In this document: piece by piece, positions 40,611 through 52,380 of the stretch
Layout: each line of letters opens with the position of its first letter
Numbering within the stretch: the first letter of the stretch is position 1
NCBI GenBank assembly: GCA_963575745.1
Contig: CAUYUJ010011492.1
Span: 215,718 to 279,717, forward strand
Direction of reading: 5' to 3'
From: Prorocentrum cordatum
Lineage: Eukaryota > Sar > Dinophyceae > Prorocentrales > Prorocentraceae
Length of the DNA stretch: 64,000 nt
Made by a program: the position numbers and the translations under genes
Notes under the pieces: generated by a model
What the model saw: the letters and a program-made list of their open reading frames with translations, nothing else
Told to the model about the DNA's origin: nothing
Databases searched by the model: none

Positions 40611-41141
40611 TCATTTCCCATTCTTGCGCGCAGGGATGAGATCATGCATGGCCATGAACGCCGCTCCCCAGCATCTCGATATAGGGTTTCCGTCAGCCCC
40701 TCGACCTGGTGTTGTCCTTGCCGCGACCACCATCTTGAATTGTGGGTCAGCCAGGTCGCCTCGTCCAGCTGTGGCCCGTCGCTCGTTGCCCCGAAGATGA
40801 TATCTATCAGCTAGCTCTTTCTCTCTTGGAGCTCCAAGGGGGGGCGCTCCTTGGGGAACATTGTCGGCGCGACAATATGCCGCTCCACCGATGCACCAGG
40901 TCCTGCGCCCAGCCCCAGCACGACTCCTTCGAGCACCTGTGACCTGGCTCTTGAAATGCTTCGATATGACAACGGAACCAGTCGCGTGCCCTCGTCCTGC
41001 TGAGCACGTCCACTCAAAGTGGGCTGCGATCGTCGCAGGCATGTCGCTCGCCACATTCAGCTCCTCTAACTGGCGTGGACTCATAATCCAATCGCTTCCA
41101 ATAATGAAAGGCCGCCCAAGACGCTGAGCTGCTCCAAGCAC
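40611..41141 (-). pseudogene. LINE endonuclease fragment
   Basis: LGRPFIIGSDWIMSPRQLEE (about residues 7-26) matches the 'P.iigGDwN..P..l' strand of EEP endonucleases, with GDWN altered to SDWI, so the metal-binding Asn is lost. Further downstream motifs are not preserved. Confidence 0.55.
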
Positions 41142-41469
41142 TGTAAGATAATATGAATCTGCCTATTGGCGTCCTCCACATACTTGCGCGCGCTACCTGA
41201 GACGGGGCCAATCGATCATAAGATAAAGCCTCCAGGAAGCACGCGCTGCGCGCGAGGTTTCCCATTGTCTGGCTGCCGCGATGCGGAAATGCCAACCTTG
41301 ATGTTCTAGCCTGGGCTTTGATGAGCAGGGCGTCGGCCCCTACCTCGATCGCCGCCACCTCTTTGGCAACCGTCGAAAGCTTTGACGCCTCCTCCTGAGA
41401 GGATGTGCGCTTGCGGTGGCAATCCTCCAAGCTCTGACCTCTGTTGCTCCCGCAACCTTTGGCCTAGCT

Positions 41470-41964
41470 TTACCAGGGAGATTCGTGCCGCATCGTCGGC
41501 GCGCACGAGCAATGGCTGACGATATTCCCAGCAGAGATTGAACGCTGGGCTGCAGAAAACGTCGCCTCCGAAAAGGCCGCGAACGAAGCGCGCGCCGCGC
41601 TCCGCGCCGTTGACGCCTGCCCGAGAGAATCATTCTGGGATGCCGAAGTCGCCGCCGTCGACGCACGAGGAAATTGAGCCATGCCCGTGCCGAGACTGTT
41701 GGGGCAATCCACGATGCGCGCAGCTCTGCACAACTGTGAATGCGCCACATTCACGCGCGAACCTATCTGCTTGAAAATAGTCTTCGCGACGCACTGTCTG
41801 ATGGAGCTGGCCCCGGCTGCTCGCCGCCCTGAAGACCTTGGGCTGGGGCCCTTCTTGCAGCTGCTGGGGCCTGCGCCCCTCTCCTGTTTTGCAAGCTCTG
41901 TTGCCGCTGCAGGCTGGACTCGAAGCCTCTTCCTGGCCTCTGTGATGCGCTTGACCTCAGCCAC
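41470..41964 (-). pseudogene. Second part of LINE ORF1 or inter-ORF region
   Basis: A 164-codon frame with an Ala/Ser-rich stretch; EVKRITEARKRLRVQ at its start continues the coiled coil of the preceding frame. No domain is recognised. Confidence 0.4.
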
Positions 41965-42898
41965 CTACCTCAGTAGCACTGTGGAGCTCGAGTCCATGGT
42001 CAGAGAAGATTACCTCCACGCCATCCTCAGGAACAGGGGCGTCGTCCCCTAGTGTCATGGACATATCACCGCCATCAGCGTCAGCATCCCGAACATCCAC
42101 CTGCTGAGCCCTGCCGTGCTCAGCATATTCCTTCTGCTGCTTCTGCTGCTGCTGGCGCTGCTCGAGCGCCTGCTGCAGGGCTTGCATCGGCCCTCGAAGA
42201 CATTCAGGGACCCCGTTGCCTCCAGCTGCTTGCTGGACCTCCGCGACCTCCCCGCAGAGCCGCAGTGCTGGATTATCCGCGCCGCTGGCTTGCTCTCGTA
42301 GGAAGGCTTTGGGCTTGGCCTTCTCGAGCTGTTGCTTCTTTTGTTTGTGGTTGTCCACGACCTGCTTCTCTGCGTCACGACTGACCAGAGCACGCTGAAA
42401 CTCCTCCTCGCGCTCCTTGAGTCGCTCCTCAGACTTGATGATATTATTGCTCGTGCCTTGGAGGCGCTGTCCCAACTGGCAAGAGGTGAGCTTGGTGACG
42501 TCCACAGGCTGGTTCTCTGCAAGCCTGTCTGCCACCGCCTTGTCCCATAGCTGCACCATACTCTGCGCCTGACCAGGCCACTTTGTTCTGTCGTCTCCAT
42601 GCGCCTTTGCCATTGTCTCAGGCATTGCTCTCGCCGTTGCCTGATCGACTGGGGCTGACGCTGGTGGTGCCTTTGGCTCATCTCGGCGCAGTCCAAGTAG
42701 CGAAACAGGCGGACCGTCCTCCCACCTGTTCTTGTTGATCTGCCACGGAGTGTGGGGCCTTCCACCATTTCCATAGTGTTTTTTTGCTTCTCCGGCACTC
42801 TTTTTGGCGCCCGCTTGCCGCAGCGTAGGCTGTGGGCGCGGTGGGCGTAGTTTGCGAACGCAGTGCCATACAACCTCGCGCACTTCCCACACGGTCAA
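41957..42898 (-). pseudogene. LINE ORF1 with RanBP2-like finger and coiled coil
   Basis: In an alternative frame (about 42,870-42,800) the start reads GTAFANYAHRAHSLRCGKRA, a decayed form of the WxCxxCxxxNxxxRxxCxxCG finger with the first cysteines lost. The main frame (313 codons) has LTSCQLGQRLQGTSNN followed by a heptad-rich coiled coil (EERLKEREEEFQRALVSRDA onwards), a Gln-rich stretch and an acidic tail. The ORF1 of active relatives would bind the element RNA; that is inference from family architecture. Confidence 0.6.
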
Positions 42899-44100
42899 GA
42901 AGGACGCTTAGTCGCCATCCGTGACCCGCCCGAGCGAGCCGCGTCGAAGCACACTCGGGCAAGCCCAGATCGCCTGGGCCGACACGGTTAGGAGGAGGCG
43001 GAGGAGGAGGAGGAGGAGGAGGAGGAGGACGCTTCGGTCGTGGCCGATCCAGGGCAGCCGCAGGACTCCCACGTGACCCCAGGGCCGCCCTGCCGCTGCG
43101 CAATGAGCCCGCCCGGGTCGCTTCTGTCCAGAGGCGTCCGTCTTGGCCACGCCGGAGGCTTCCGCACGGCATAGTTTCTGCGGGTCTGTCGCGACGATCC
43201 CAGACATCCGACGTCGTGATCTTCACAATTTGGCACCCCAGAGGGCTGGACCGCTCCCCAGGGGCGTTTTTTTTCCATCCTGAGGCGTTTGCGACTGCCC
43301 CTGGGCCCAGCAAGGGCAAGCGAGAGCTGGGGATTGCCAAAAACGAGTCCGCTGTGAGGTGTTCACGGTGCGAGGATGTCGGGGAAGGGCAAGGCTTCCA
43401 CGGGGAGGCCGCCCGGGGCAGCTGCAGACGGTGCGCTCCGCATCATTTCTTTCATCTTTCTCACTGCTTTCGTCCCTCCTCGCTTTTTTCGTTTCTGGCA
43501 TGCGCTACTCCCCCCTTTTTTTCTCCGTGTCCTTTCCTCCTTCGTCGCCCCTGTGACGAATATTGTTGAGGACAGGGGATAACGAGGAGGACGACGAGGA
43601 CAGGCTGATCGCTGCCCTGTTCTTCCTCATCTTTCATTCCTCCTCGTCCTTCATACCTCCTCGTCCTGCTCATTTCTCCTCTCAATCCCCAATGTCCTCC
43701 TCATCCCCCAGTCAAAGGTCGGGGGTTGGGTACATCGAAGTGAAACGCGGACCCTCCACCAGGATATTTGCTTCGGTCTCGTGTCCGTGCTTTGCGTGCG
43801 GGCGAGGCGAAGCTGCGTGCGCGGACGCGAGGAGTGGGGCGAAGTCGAGCAGAAGTCCCTCGTCTGCCGTATTTTTGGGCGGGGTCGTCCCGTGGTTTCC
43901 CCAATGGTTGCCCCTATGGTTGTCCCGATGGTTGTCCACATGGTTGCATGGTTGTCCCGATGGTTGTACCGATGTTTGAAGTAATGGTTTTCCCGATGGC
44001 CGTACCCACCGTTTACCCGATGGATTTCTGTCAAATTCGGTCGGTGTCGTCGCCGCCTCAAGGTTTCGAACACGCTGCAACATAATAGTGCCCCCCTCCT
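42899..44100. other. Unassigned interval with GGA tract and GATGGTTGTCCC minisatellite
   Basis: GGA tract at 42,990-43,030; pyrimidine/T-rich sequence at 43,440-43,690; a CCGATGGTTGTC 12 bp minisatellite at 43,898-44,022 (about nine degenerate copies). No gene is recognised. Confidence 0.5.
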
Positions 44101-44430
44101 GCTAGATTCTCTCGTGCTCCATCCTGGAATCCTACTTCCTCCCCCTTTTATCCGTCCTCTATTCAGCTGTTTTATGGGCTGCGCTAGTTGCGCGTGGCAT
44201 GCAAGGAAGATATACCCCAAAGGGTACGATCCCAGACGAAGAGGGCGGGTGCCGAGGGTTTGGGATATACATGTTGAATGGCACGCGAGCAGATAGGAAC
44301 GAACAGTCTTAAATTTAGTTGTGGTTGCGGTTGCGATTGTGGTTGTGGTTGTGGTTGTTGTTGTTGTCGTGATTGTTGGTGTTGCTGCTGTTGTTGCTTG
44401 TGTTCGTTATCGTTTTCGTTTTCGTTGTCG

Positions 44431-44477
<47 letters not shown>

Positions 44478-44599
44478 ATTGTTGTTGTTGTTGTTATTGT
44501 TGTTGGTGTTGTTGTTGTTGTTGTTGGTGTTGTTGTTGTTGTTGTTGTTGTTGTTTTTGTTGTTGTTGTTGCTGTTGTTGTTGTTGTTGTTGTTGTTGG

Positions 44600-44644
<45 letters not shown>

Positions 44645-44725
44645 CGTGGTGGTGGTGGTGGTGGTTGTCATTATTGTTGTTGTGGTTGTTGTTGTTGTTG
44701 TTGAGGTTGTTGCTGTTGTTCGGGA
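44101..44725 (+). repeat. 44-55 kb repeat family, unit 1 (3' half) with (GTT)n tail
   Basis: Pyrimidine tract, then TTTTATGGGCTGCG, GGAAGATATACCCCAAAGGG, GGGTTTGGGATATACATG and GAATGGCACGCGAGCAGATA, ending CAGTCTTAAA, then (GTT/TTG)n to 44,725. Confidence 0.75.
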
Positions 44726-45060
44726 CATCGTTAACACCGTCCCCGAGCTGTTACCCTTACGGGCAAGCAGCGCTCCAGGCAGCCGCGGGCCTTCCCCCGG
44801 GTCCAGAGCAGGCGCCGACACGGGGGGCGGCGGCGGCAGGCCCCCCACGGGGCCGGAGAGGGCGCCAGCATTCCGGGCGATGGGGTCGGAGGAGCGCGCC
44901 GTATCGTCGATGCATCGGCGATGCGGCTCGATGTGGAGCCCGCTGTTCTCCGCGCCGACGTCGCCAGTGCATTACCGACGTTGCAGGTGCATCGCCTATG
45001 TATCGCCGATGCGTCACCAATGTCGCGCGAACATCCGACCCCATCTACTCCGACCCCATC
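44726..45060. other. Unassigned GC-rich interval
   Basis: CATCGGCGATG-like short motifs around 44,915-45,020; no gene. Confidence 0.4.
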
Positions 45061-45960
45061 TGGGAGGCCCCTCTAGAGGATCACCAGGGATTGCTGAGGA
45101 TTCTTCAGGATTCCCCCAGGATCCTTCAGGAGTCAGCAGGATTTTTCGGGCCCCCCAGGATGCATCAGGATCCCCCAGACCACTGGATCCCTCAAGATCC
45201 CGCACGATCCCTCGGGATCTCCTAGGATTCCTCAGCATCCCCCAGAATTCCCAAGTATTTCCTAGGACCTCCTCCGTATTTCCCATGATGATCCCCGAGG
45301 GCCCATCAGGATTTTCCAGGATCCATCATTATTCTCCAGGACACCTCAGGAGTCCTCAGTGTCCCCCAGGATTCCAAAGGACTCTTGAGGGTCCCCGAGA
45401 ATTCCTCAGGACCCCCGCCCCCAGGATTCCTGAGTTTTTTTCGCAACATGTCAGGGTCCCTCCGTATTCCTCAGAATCCTTCGGGAGTCATTCGGATTCT
45501 TCAGGACTCTTCGGGACTCCCAAGGAGTCTTCAGATTTCCGCAGGATTCCCCAACACCAAAAAAGATTATTCGGGACCGCCCCCTAGGATGATTCAGGAT
45601 CCTTGAGGATTCTTCAGGATCCACCAACATTTCCAAGGAGTCTTCAGGATCAACCAGAATGTCTCAAGCCCCTCACGGATTCTTGAGGATCATGTGTGAT
45701 CTTTGAGGAGTTCTTCGGACTCTTTCGTATCCCCAAGGTTCCTCCATATCCTCCAGGATCCTAAGGGATCAAAGGATTCCCCCGGATCCACCAGGATTTC
45801 CCAAGGATCTCCAGGATTCCTCAACACTGCCCAGAGAAATTCTTGAGACTTCTGAAGATTTCTCAAGGCTCCAGAGAATCACACAGGCTTCCTCCAGATT
45901 CCAAGGGATGACGGAGGATGATTCAGGACTCCAGACGATTCTTGTGGATCCCGCAGAACT
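45061..45960. repeat. Degenerate CAGGATTCC(T/C) repeat
   Basis: Repeated TCAGGATTC(C/T), CCCAGGATCC and TCAGGAC motifs about every 10-20 bp for 900 bp. The related AGGATTCCTAAGG hexamer array lies at 25.3, 29.9 and 31.4 kb. Confidence 0.7.
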
Positions 45961-46131
45961 CCCAAGCCAAGGATTCGCCAGGACCCCAGAGGATAGGATT
46001 TCGCAGGGGCCCAAGCACGAGGCCGGAGAAGGCGGCAGCACGCGGGGAGCTGTTTCTGTGGAGACCACAGTTCGGATGATGTGAGTCACGGGGCCGGAGT
46101 GTACGTTTGCCCACCTTGTCAAAGGAGGAAG
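45961..46131. other. Unassigned short interval
   Basis: Unique sequence leading into the dispersed repeat; nothing recognised. Confidence 0.3.
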
Positions 46132-46280
46132 AACCACCCGGACCGGACAATTGGCGTTTACTAAACGGCCCTGGGCGTTATTAAACAGCCCTGCCCTGTT
46201 TGATTCCTTCTTTGGGTGCGTTTGCTAAACGGCTTCGCGTGTGGGAGGTGTTATTATCGGGGTGGATTTTCTGCCCTCTA
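46132..46280 (+). repeat. Dispersed repeat containing GCGTTTACTAAACG, copy 2
   Basis: Homologous to 19,598-19,730 in the PqiA-like intron, in the same orientation: GGCGTTTACTAAACGGCCCT, TGATTCCTTCTTTGGG, GCTAAACGGCTTCGCGTGT. Confidence 0.8.
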
Positions 46281-46444
46281 CCCTGGCGTGTCGCTGCCGC
46301 AGGGGGTCCCCCGCAGGGCTGAAGGAGTCGTCGTCACACCGTGAGCGCCAACGCGTAACCCACGGGGCCAGGGTGTGCGTTGCTTCACACTGGTGTGACC
46401 GTTGAACGTGCGGCATCGCACCAGGGCTGGAGTGTACGCTCTTC

Positions 46445-47000
46445 CGTTGAATTCTCACTGTTGAAGAACACTTATTGTTGATCCCCCATCGGTGCACATT
46501 GTGTTTTCAATTGTGTATTACAAAATCGCGCTCTCGCACGGGAATTCGAAATTTATTCAGACGCCGCGCCGTCGACACTCAGGAATCACGCTCTCGCTCT
46601 GGCCTGTTTCAATCTGTTTTGAAAATCGCGCTAACGTTCGAGAATTCCTCGCGATTCAGGCAGGACTCACGCTTCAGCATCCCGCCTGCTTGGCCTGGTC
46701 GCTTGGGCCCGCCTTCCCGACCCGCCTGCTAGGGTCTTCCTGCCCGATCTGCTCGTCTGGTTGTGCCACGTGTTTTCTGCTCCTAGCCCCCTCTCCTGCT
46801 ATAATCTGTCGTGGTCCTTTTCCCTCCCCCTACCATCCGTCCTCTCTTCCCCTGTTTTAGGGGCTGCGTTATGCACGTTGCAGGCTAGGAAGATAGACCC
46901 CAAAGGGGGCACGATCGAAGACGAAGATGGCAAGTACCGAGGGTTAGGACTCTACGTGTTGAATGGCACGCGAGCAGATAGGAGCGACCAGTCTTGAAAT
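46445..47000 (+). repeat. 44-55 kb repeat family, unit 2
   Basis: Starts GTTGAATTCTCACTGTTGAA, includes AATCACGCTCTCGC sub-repeats, GCCTGCTTGGCCTGGTCGC, a pyrimidine tract, TTTTAGGGGCTGCG, AAGATAGACCCCAAAGGGGG and GAATGGCACGCGAGCAGATA, ending CCAGTCTTGAAATGATTG. A truncated next unit begins at about 47,055. Confidence 0.8.
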
Positions 47001-47384
47001 GATTGTTCGTGGTGGTGGTGGTGGTGTTGCTGTTCCTGTTGCTGTTGCTGCTGTTCAACTATCACTTCTGAAGAAGATGTTTTGTTTACCCCCCCTTCGG
47101 CGACCACATAATTTTGAATGTAAGTGCTGCTCCTCCCGGGGCTCGCACACTGTTTCTTGCAAGGGGAAGTCTCTAGACTCAGATGGAGCCCCTGGCGAGA
47201 ATAAGACTGATTACAACCACTTCGGACTGTTCAGAAACTAATTCGGTCAGATTACAACCGCTGGAAACGAACTGATCGCAATCTGAAGGGTTCCTATGCA
47301 AATCTTTGTGGAGAGTACCGTTTTGCAACCGATCCAAGAGCCTCTGCAGAGCTTATGCAGAGCTTCTGCAGAGCTTCTGTTACT
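47001..47384. other. Truncated repeat unit and CACTTCGGACTG motifs
   Basis: A short GGT/GTT run, a truncated unit start (CACTTCTGAAGAAGATG), then ACAACCACTTCGGACTG (about 47,215) related to the hairpin at 49,551. No gene. Confidence 0.5.
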
Positions 47385-48355
<971 letters not shown>

Positions 48356-48531
48356 GGGTTTGTATCACGCGGCTTGCGCCCTGGAGGGGCTTGGGGCTAG
48401 TCGAATGTTCCCGGAATTCGTGCAAGTACCGGCATTCGTAGGAATTCTTAGTATTGGTTTGGATGGGATTTCCCAGGTTTTTAAATTTGTAGGACCCCAT
48501 AAGCATTCCTAGGGTTCCTCACGAGATCCTC
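48356..48531. other. Unassigned interval
   Basis: Contains a few CCTAGGAATTC-like motifs leading into the minisatellite. Confidence 0.3.
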
Positions 48532-49250
48532 ACAGGAATCTGGGAATAGGTAGGGTACCTGGGGATCCCGATGATTCCCTAAGAGGCCTTCTCAGGAATC
48601 TGGAAATCGGTAGGATGTTCAGGAGTTCCGATGATTGCTTAGGAGGCCATCTATGGAAGGGGATTAGAGGGGTCCCGTGGGATTCTTAGGATTCCCTTAG
48701 GAGTCTCCGTGGGGATCTGGCACTTGGAAGGATCCCTAGACATTCTCCGGATTCCTCAGGAGGCCTTGCCAGGACTCTTGGCATTTGGTGGGGTCCCTGG
48801 AAACCCCGAGGCATCTTTAAAAGGCCTTCTCAGGAATCTGGGCAATACATAGAATCCATGGAAATTCCTGGGAGTCGCTAGGCAGCCCTCTCAGGAACCT
48901 TGGGGCTTGGCAGGATCGCCTGGAGTTCGTACGTTTCCCTAAGAGGCCCTCTCGGGAATCTGGCACTTGGGATGGTCCTGCGGAATCCCTAGGACTTCCT
49001 AGGAGGCCCTTCCAGGATCCTGGGAGTTGGCCAGGCCCACAGGAATTGTTAGGGTTCCCTAGGAGGCCCTCTTCACGCATTTGGCAATTGGTAGGCTCCT
49101 TTCGAATTCCTAGGATGCTTTCGGAGGCCCACCCAGGAATCTGGGAAGTTGTAGGAGCCCTCGGAATTCCTAGGGTCCCCATCAGCAGCCCTCTCAGGAA
49201 TCTGGTGATTCGTAGGACTCCTAGGCATCTTTAGGATTCCCTAGGAGGCG
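48532..49250. repeat. 60-61 bp minisatellite, about 12 copies
   Basis: The unit contains CAGGAATCTGG, a TTGGTAGGA-like part, GGAATTCCTAGGATTCC and CTAGGAGGCCCTCT. Starts of recognisable units are at about 48,532, 48,593, 48,831, 48,892, 48,953, 49,013, 49,074, 49,134 and 49,195, a period of 60-61 bp. Confidence 0.9.
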
Positions 49251-49365
49251 AATCGCATTGGAATACACGAATCACATCGGAACCGTATACGAATCACATC
49301 GGAGCCGTAAACGAATCGCACAGGAATCGTATACGAGTCACATAGGAATCGTATGCGGATCATGG
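49251..49365. repeat. About 26 bp tandem repeat
   Basis: Four to five copies of a unit with CGAATCACATCGGAACCGTA. Confidence 0.8.
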
Positions 49366-49550
49366 CTACCTTCGAGCTCACGTACACGTGTATAGTTGAG
49401 ATCATGATCGGCTGCCGGTGATCGGACCGATGGCAGCCGCTTTTTCAGATCCTCTCTGGGCGGCTTAAGGGAGTACCGTGCACCCAGAAGCGCTTTTTAT
49501 GATCTCCCCCTCAATCGAAACCTGAGCGAAACGACCCAAAAACTTCGCAA
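49366..49550. other. Unassigned interval
   Basis: Unique; small dyad GATCATGATC near 49,400. No gene. Confidence 0.3.
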
Positions 49551-49594
49551 CCACTTCGGACTGATCGCAACTGGTTGTGATCAGTCCGAAGTGG
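49551..49594. repeat. Strong hairpin, 21 bp arms
   Basis: CCACTTCGGACTGATCGCAA (plus C) and GTTGTGATCAGTCCGAAGTG (plus G) pair with one mismatch around a 2 nt loop. A further CGGTCCGAAGTGGTTGCGAT follows at about 49,602-49,621. Confidence 0.8.
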
Positions 49595-49689
49595 TCAACG
49601 ATCGGTCCGAAGTGGTTGCGATCGGTCTCCATTCCCCCGTGCCCCCCGATTTAAAACAACAGCGACGGCCCCCGCTTGATACTTAATTA

Positions 49690-50235
49690 CAAGGCGTTGC
49701 AGAATCACGCTCTCGTGCGAGATTTCCCACAATGTATGTAGGAATCACGCTTGCGGCAGGGACTTTTCAGCAAGCTGTTCCGACGCCACGCCCTTGACAC
49801 TCAGGGATCACGCTCTCGCACCGGCGTCTCTCACGATTTATTTGGGGGTGCGGGCTATCGTTCGAAATTTTGTCGCGGTTCATGCAGGACTCATGCCTCC
49901 GCAATCCGCCTACTCGACCTGGCCGCCTGGGCCGGCCGTCCCGACCCGCCCTAGGGTCTGGCCGCCGATGTGCCCGTCTTGTTCTGCCACGTTGTTTTAT
50001 ATTCCTAGCGCCCGTCCTGCTATGTTCTTTCGTGCGCCATTCTCCTCCCTCCCCCTTACATATGTCTTGTGCTCCCCTGCTTTAGGCCGTACGCGATTTC
50101 CATTCCACATGGCAAGCATGGGGGCTAGACCTCAAGGGGGCAGGATCGAAGACGAAAAGGGCCGGTACCGAAGGTTTGGGATACACGTGTTGAATGGCGC
50201 GCGAGCAAAATGGAGCGAACACTATTAAAAATGAT
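49690..50235 (+). repeat. 44-55 kb repeat family, unit 3
   Basis: AATCACGCTCTCG sub-repeats (49,693, 49,741, 49,806), GACCTGGCCGCCTGGGCC, a pyrimidine tract, GCTTTAGGCC, and GGTTTGGGATACACGTGTTG with GAATGGCGCGCGAGCA, ending in ATTAAAAATGATG. It is directly followed by the next unit. Confidence 0.75.
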
Positions 50236-51080
50236 GTTTGTTGAACTCTCGTCTCTGAAGACCAATTATTGTTGATTCCCCCTCCCATAACATATGTGTG
50301 TGTTTTCCATTTGAAACGCCCCTCCTGGGGTTCGCACCCTGTTTTATATCAGGGAAATGTGTCCTCAAACTGCGCACCCGGCCCCCGAGTTACAACAACA
50401 ACGGCTCCCGCCGGATATCCCCCCGCAGCGTATTGAAGAATCGCGCTCTCGGGCGGGACTTTTTCGTAATTTATGTACGGATCGCGCTCTCGCGTGGGAC
50501 GTCCTCGCAATCATTGCGACCATGCGCCCCCTGCGCTCAGGAATCACGCTCTCGCTTTGGCCTTTCTCACGGTTTACTTGGGAATCGCACTATCGCTCGA
50601 GACTTCCTTGGATCCATGCAGGACCCACGCTTCAGCAACCCGCCTGCTCGACCTGGTCGCCTGGGCCCGCCTTCCCGACCTGCCCTCGGGACTGCCCGTT
50701 TGGTTATACCACATGTTTTTTTCTTCTTCCCCCCCTTCTGCTAATTGCTCTCGCGTTCTATTATTATCCTTCCCCCTTCCTCCCGTCCTTTCTTCCATTG
50801 TTTTTTAGGGGCTGCACTAAATTCGCGTGGCAGGTAAGGAAGATATGCCCCCAAAGGGGTAAGATCGAAGACGACGAGGGCGGGTACCGAGGGTTTGGAA
50901 TATACGTGTCGATTGGCACGTGAGTAGATAGGAGAGGGCAGTCTCAAATTGATGATAGTTGTTGTTGTTGTTGTTGTGGTTGTTGTTGTTGTTGTTGTTC
51001 TTCTTGTTGTTGTTGTTGTTGTTGTTGAACACTATTACTTCTAAAGAATTATTATTGTTGGACCCCCTGGTGCACGCCCC
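50236..51080 (+). repeat. 44-55 kb repeat family, unit 4, and start of the next
   Basis: Begins GTTGAACTCTCGTCTCTGAA, then TCCTGGGGTTCGCACCCTGT, four CGCTCTCGC-type sub-repeats (50,437-50,600), TGCTCGACCTGGTCGCCTGG, a pyrimidine tract, TTTTAGGGGCTGC, GAGGGTTTGGAATATACG, (GTT)n at 50,957-51,027, and a truncated next unit to about 51,080. Confidence 0.8.
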
Positions 51081-51640
51081 CCGCCCAAAACCTAGGCCGC
51101 AGCTACATTTTCATCATTTTTCTGCGAAAGCTTCAGAAAAGTGGATTACCCCCGGATCCGGTTTTTTGTTGACGCTCGTTTTCCCTTGCAAAAAACAATA
51201 GAAAATGAAAATTCTTGTTCTTAGTTGATCAAATTTCAAGAATCCCTTGCAAAAAATAAGGTAAAGTGGACATTCGCGCTCGCAAGACGAAATCCTTCCA
51301 AAACCTTAGGTTTCGTAACGATTTTAACATAAAAACATCAAAAACCCAATGGTTTTTTAAGAAAAAATTGTCAAAATGTCCTTCCGCGCGCTCTTGCGGA
51401 TTCATAGGAAACACACCACTTTTTAAACATTTCTGTCAAAAGGGTCTTTGCGTGCTACTTCTTCAGGTGCTTTGAACTTCTCCAACAACGGCTGCGCGCC
51501 TGCGAGGGCCACCATCCCTTGCAAAAAATGAGACGAAGTGCTGCGCGCGGCGCCGCGCCGCATGTCGAAATCCTACGCGGGTTTTCAATAATTTCAAGAT
51601 GCGATGTTCAGAAAACATATGAAATACCCCTACGTGTGAC
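51081..51640. other. AT-rich island with repeated CCCTTGCAAAAAA
   Basis: Base composition drops clearly in GC here. TCCCTTGCAAAAAA occurs at about 51,182, 51,243 and 51,515. No gene is recognised. Confidence 0.5.
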
Positions 51641-52375
51641 TGGACCTGTTTGCGAAAGCAGGAGAAAGTATGGCACCCCTTTGTGTCCAGAGCCGCGCCG
51701 TCTGCGTTCTTCCTTTCTCGCTTCTCTCCTTTCCTCCTTGTCCTGCTCCTCCTCCCCCTCTTCCGCCTTGGAGCCGTATTGGAACTGTCGATGGCCATCT
51801 CCCTTTCTCCCTCGCATGTCTGCTTGTACATACGTATAATTTCAGAACTTACCGTGCATGCGATCGTTTACAACATGGTGGACCGTGCGTATGTCACGAA
51901 CCTTGTATACATGTGTTTCTCTCCCTCCGTCTGGCTGTGCACGCGCGCGTTGGGCACTGAGAGTTAGGATCATAGCGCCATGAGTCTATGAGCAATGCAT
52001 GCGTCATCCTTGGGACTGTATAACATCAGTGTAACACATGTACTTCTGTAATCGCATCCCCACGAATTTGCCCCAAAAATGTGACCAACTATCTTGGCAC
52101 TGCGTACCATCTCACGTGTACCGTGTACCACATCATATGTAACAGATGTGATCAACCTCTGTGGGTGTGTACCCCACGCCAGTGTAGTAGCCAGGGTCGT
52201 CCGCACGCCACGAAGTGAAGTGTCCCAACGTCATAGGGCGGGAAGCTGGGTGTGGGTGGTCTCGAAGAGTCGTTTGGATATTTGGTAGAGCTTGAACGGC
52301 CCCCCCACGAAGTGGGGGTATTGGCTGGTGTCGCAAGAAAACCCTGGCACTGGGGAGAACACTGAGCGTTCGGCT
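51641..52375. other. Unassigned interval
   Basis: Short frames on both strands without recognised motifs; CTCCTTT-rich around 51,710-51,765. Confidence 0.4.
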
Positions 52376-52380
52376 AAAAT

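Larger units (their letters stand above)
38857..42898 (-). mobile_element. Decayed LINE with zinc-finger ORF1, endonuclease and RT (minus strand)
   Basis: Read from about 42,900 downwards: ORF1 with an N-terminal Cys finger and coiled coil, a further ORF1 part (41,964-41,470), endonuclease remnants (about 41,140), RT with a degenerate VDD box (about 39,500), and an RT-C block at the far end (about 39,050). RNase H is not seen, so the element is 3'-truncated. The VDDxxLQ-like box and AGCxxAT box tie it to the LINE at 12.8-17.0 kb. Confidence 0.65.
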
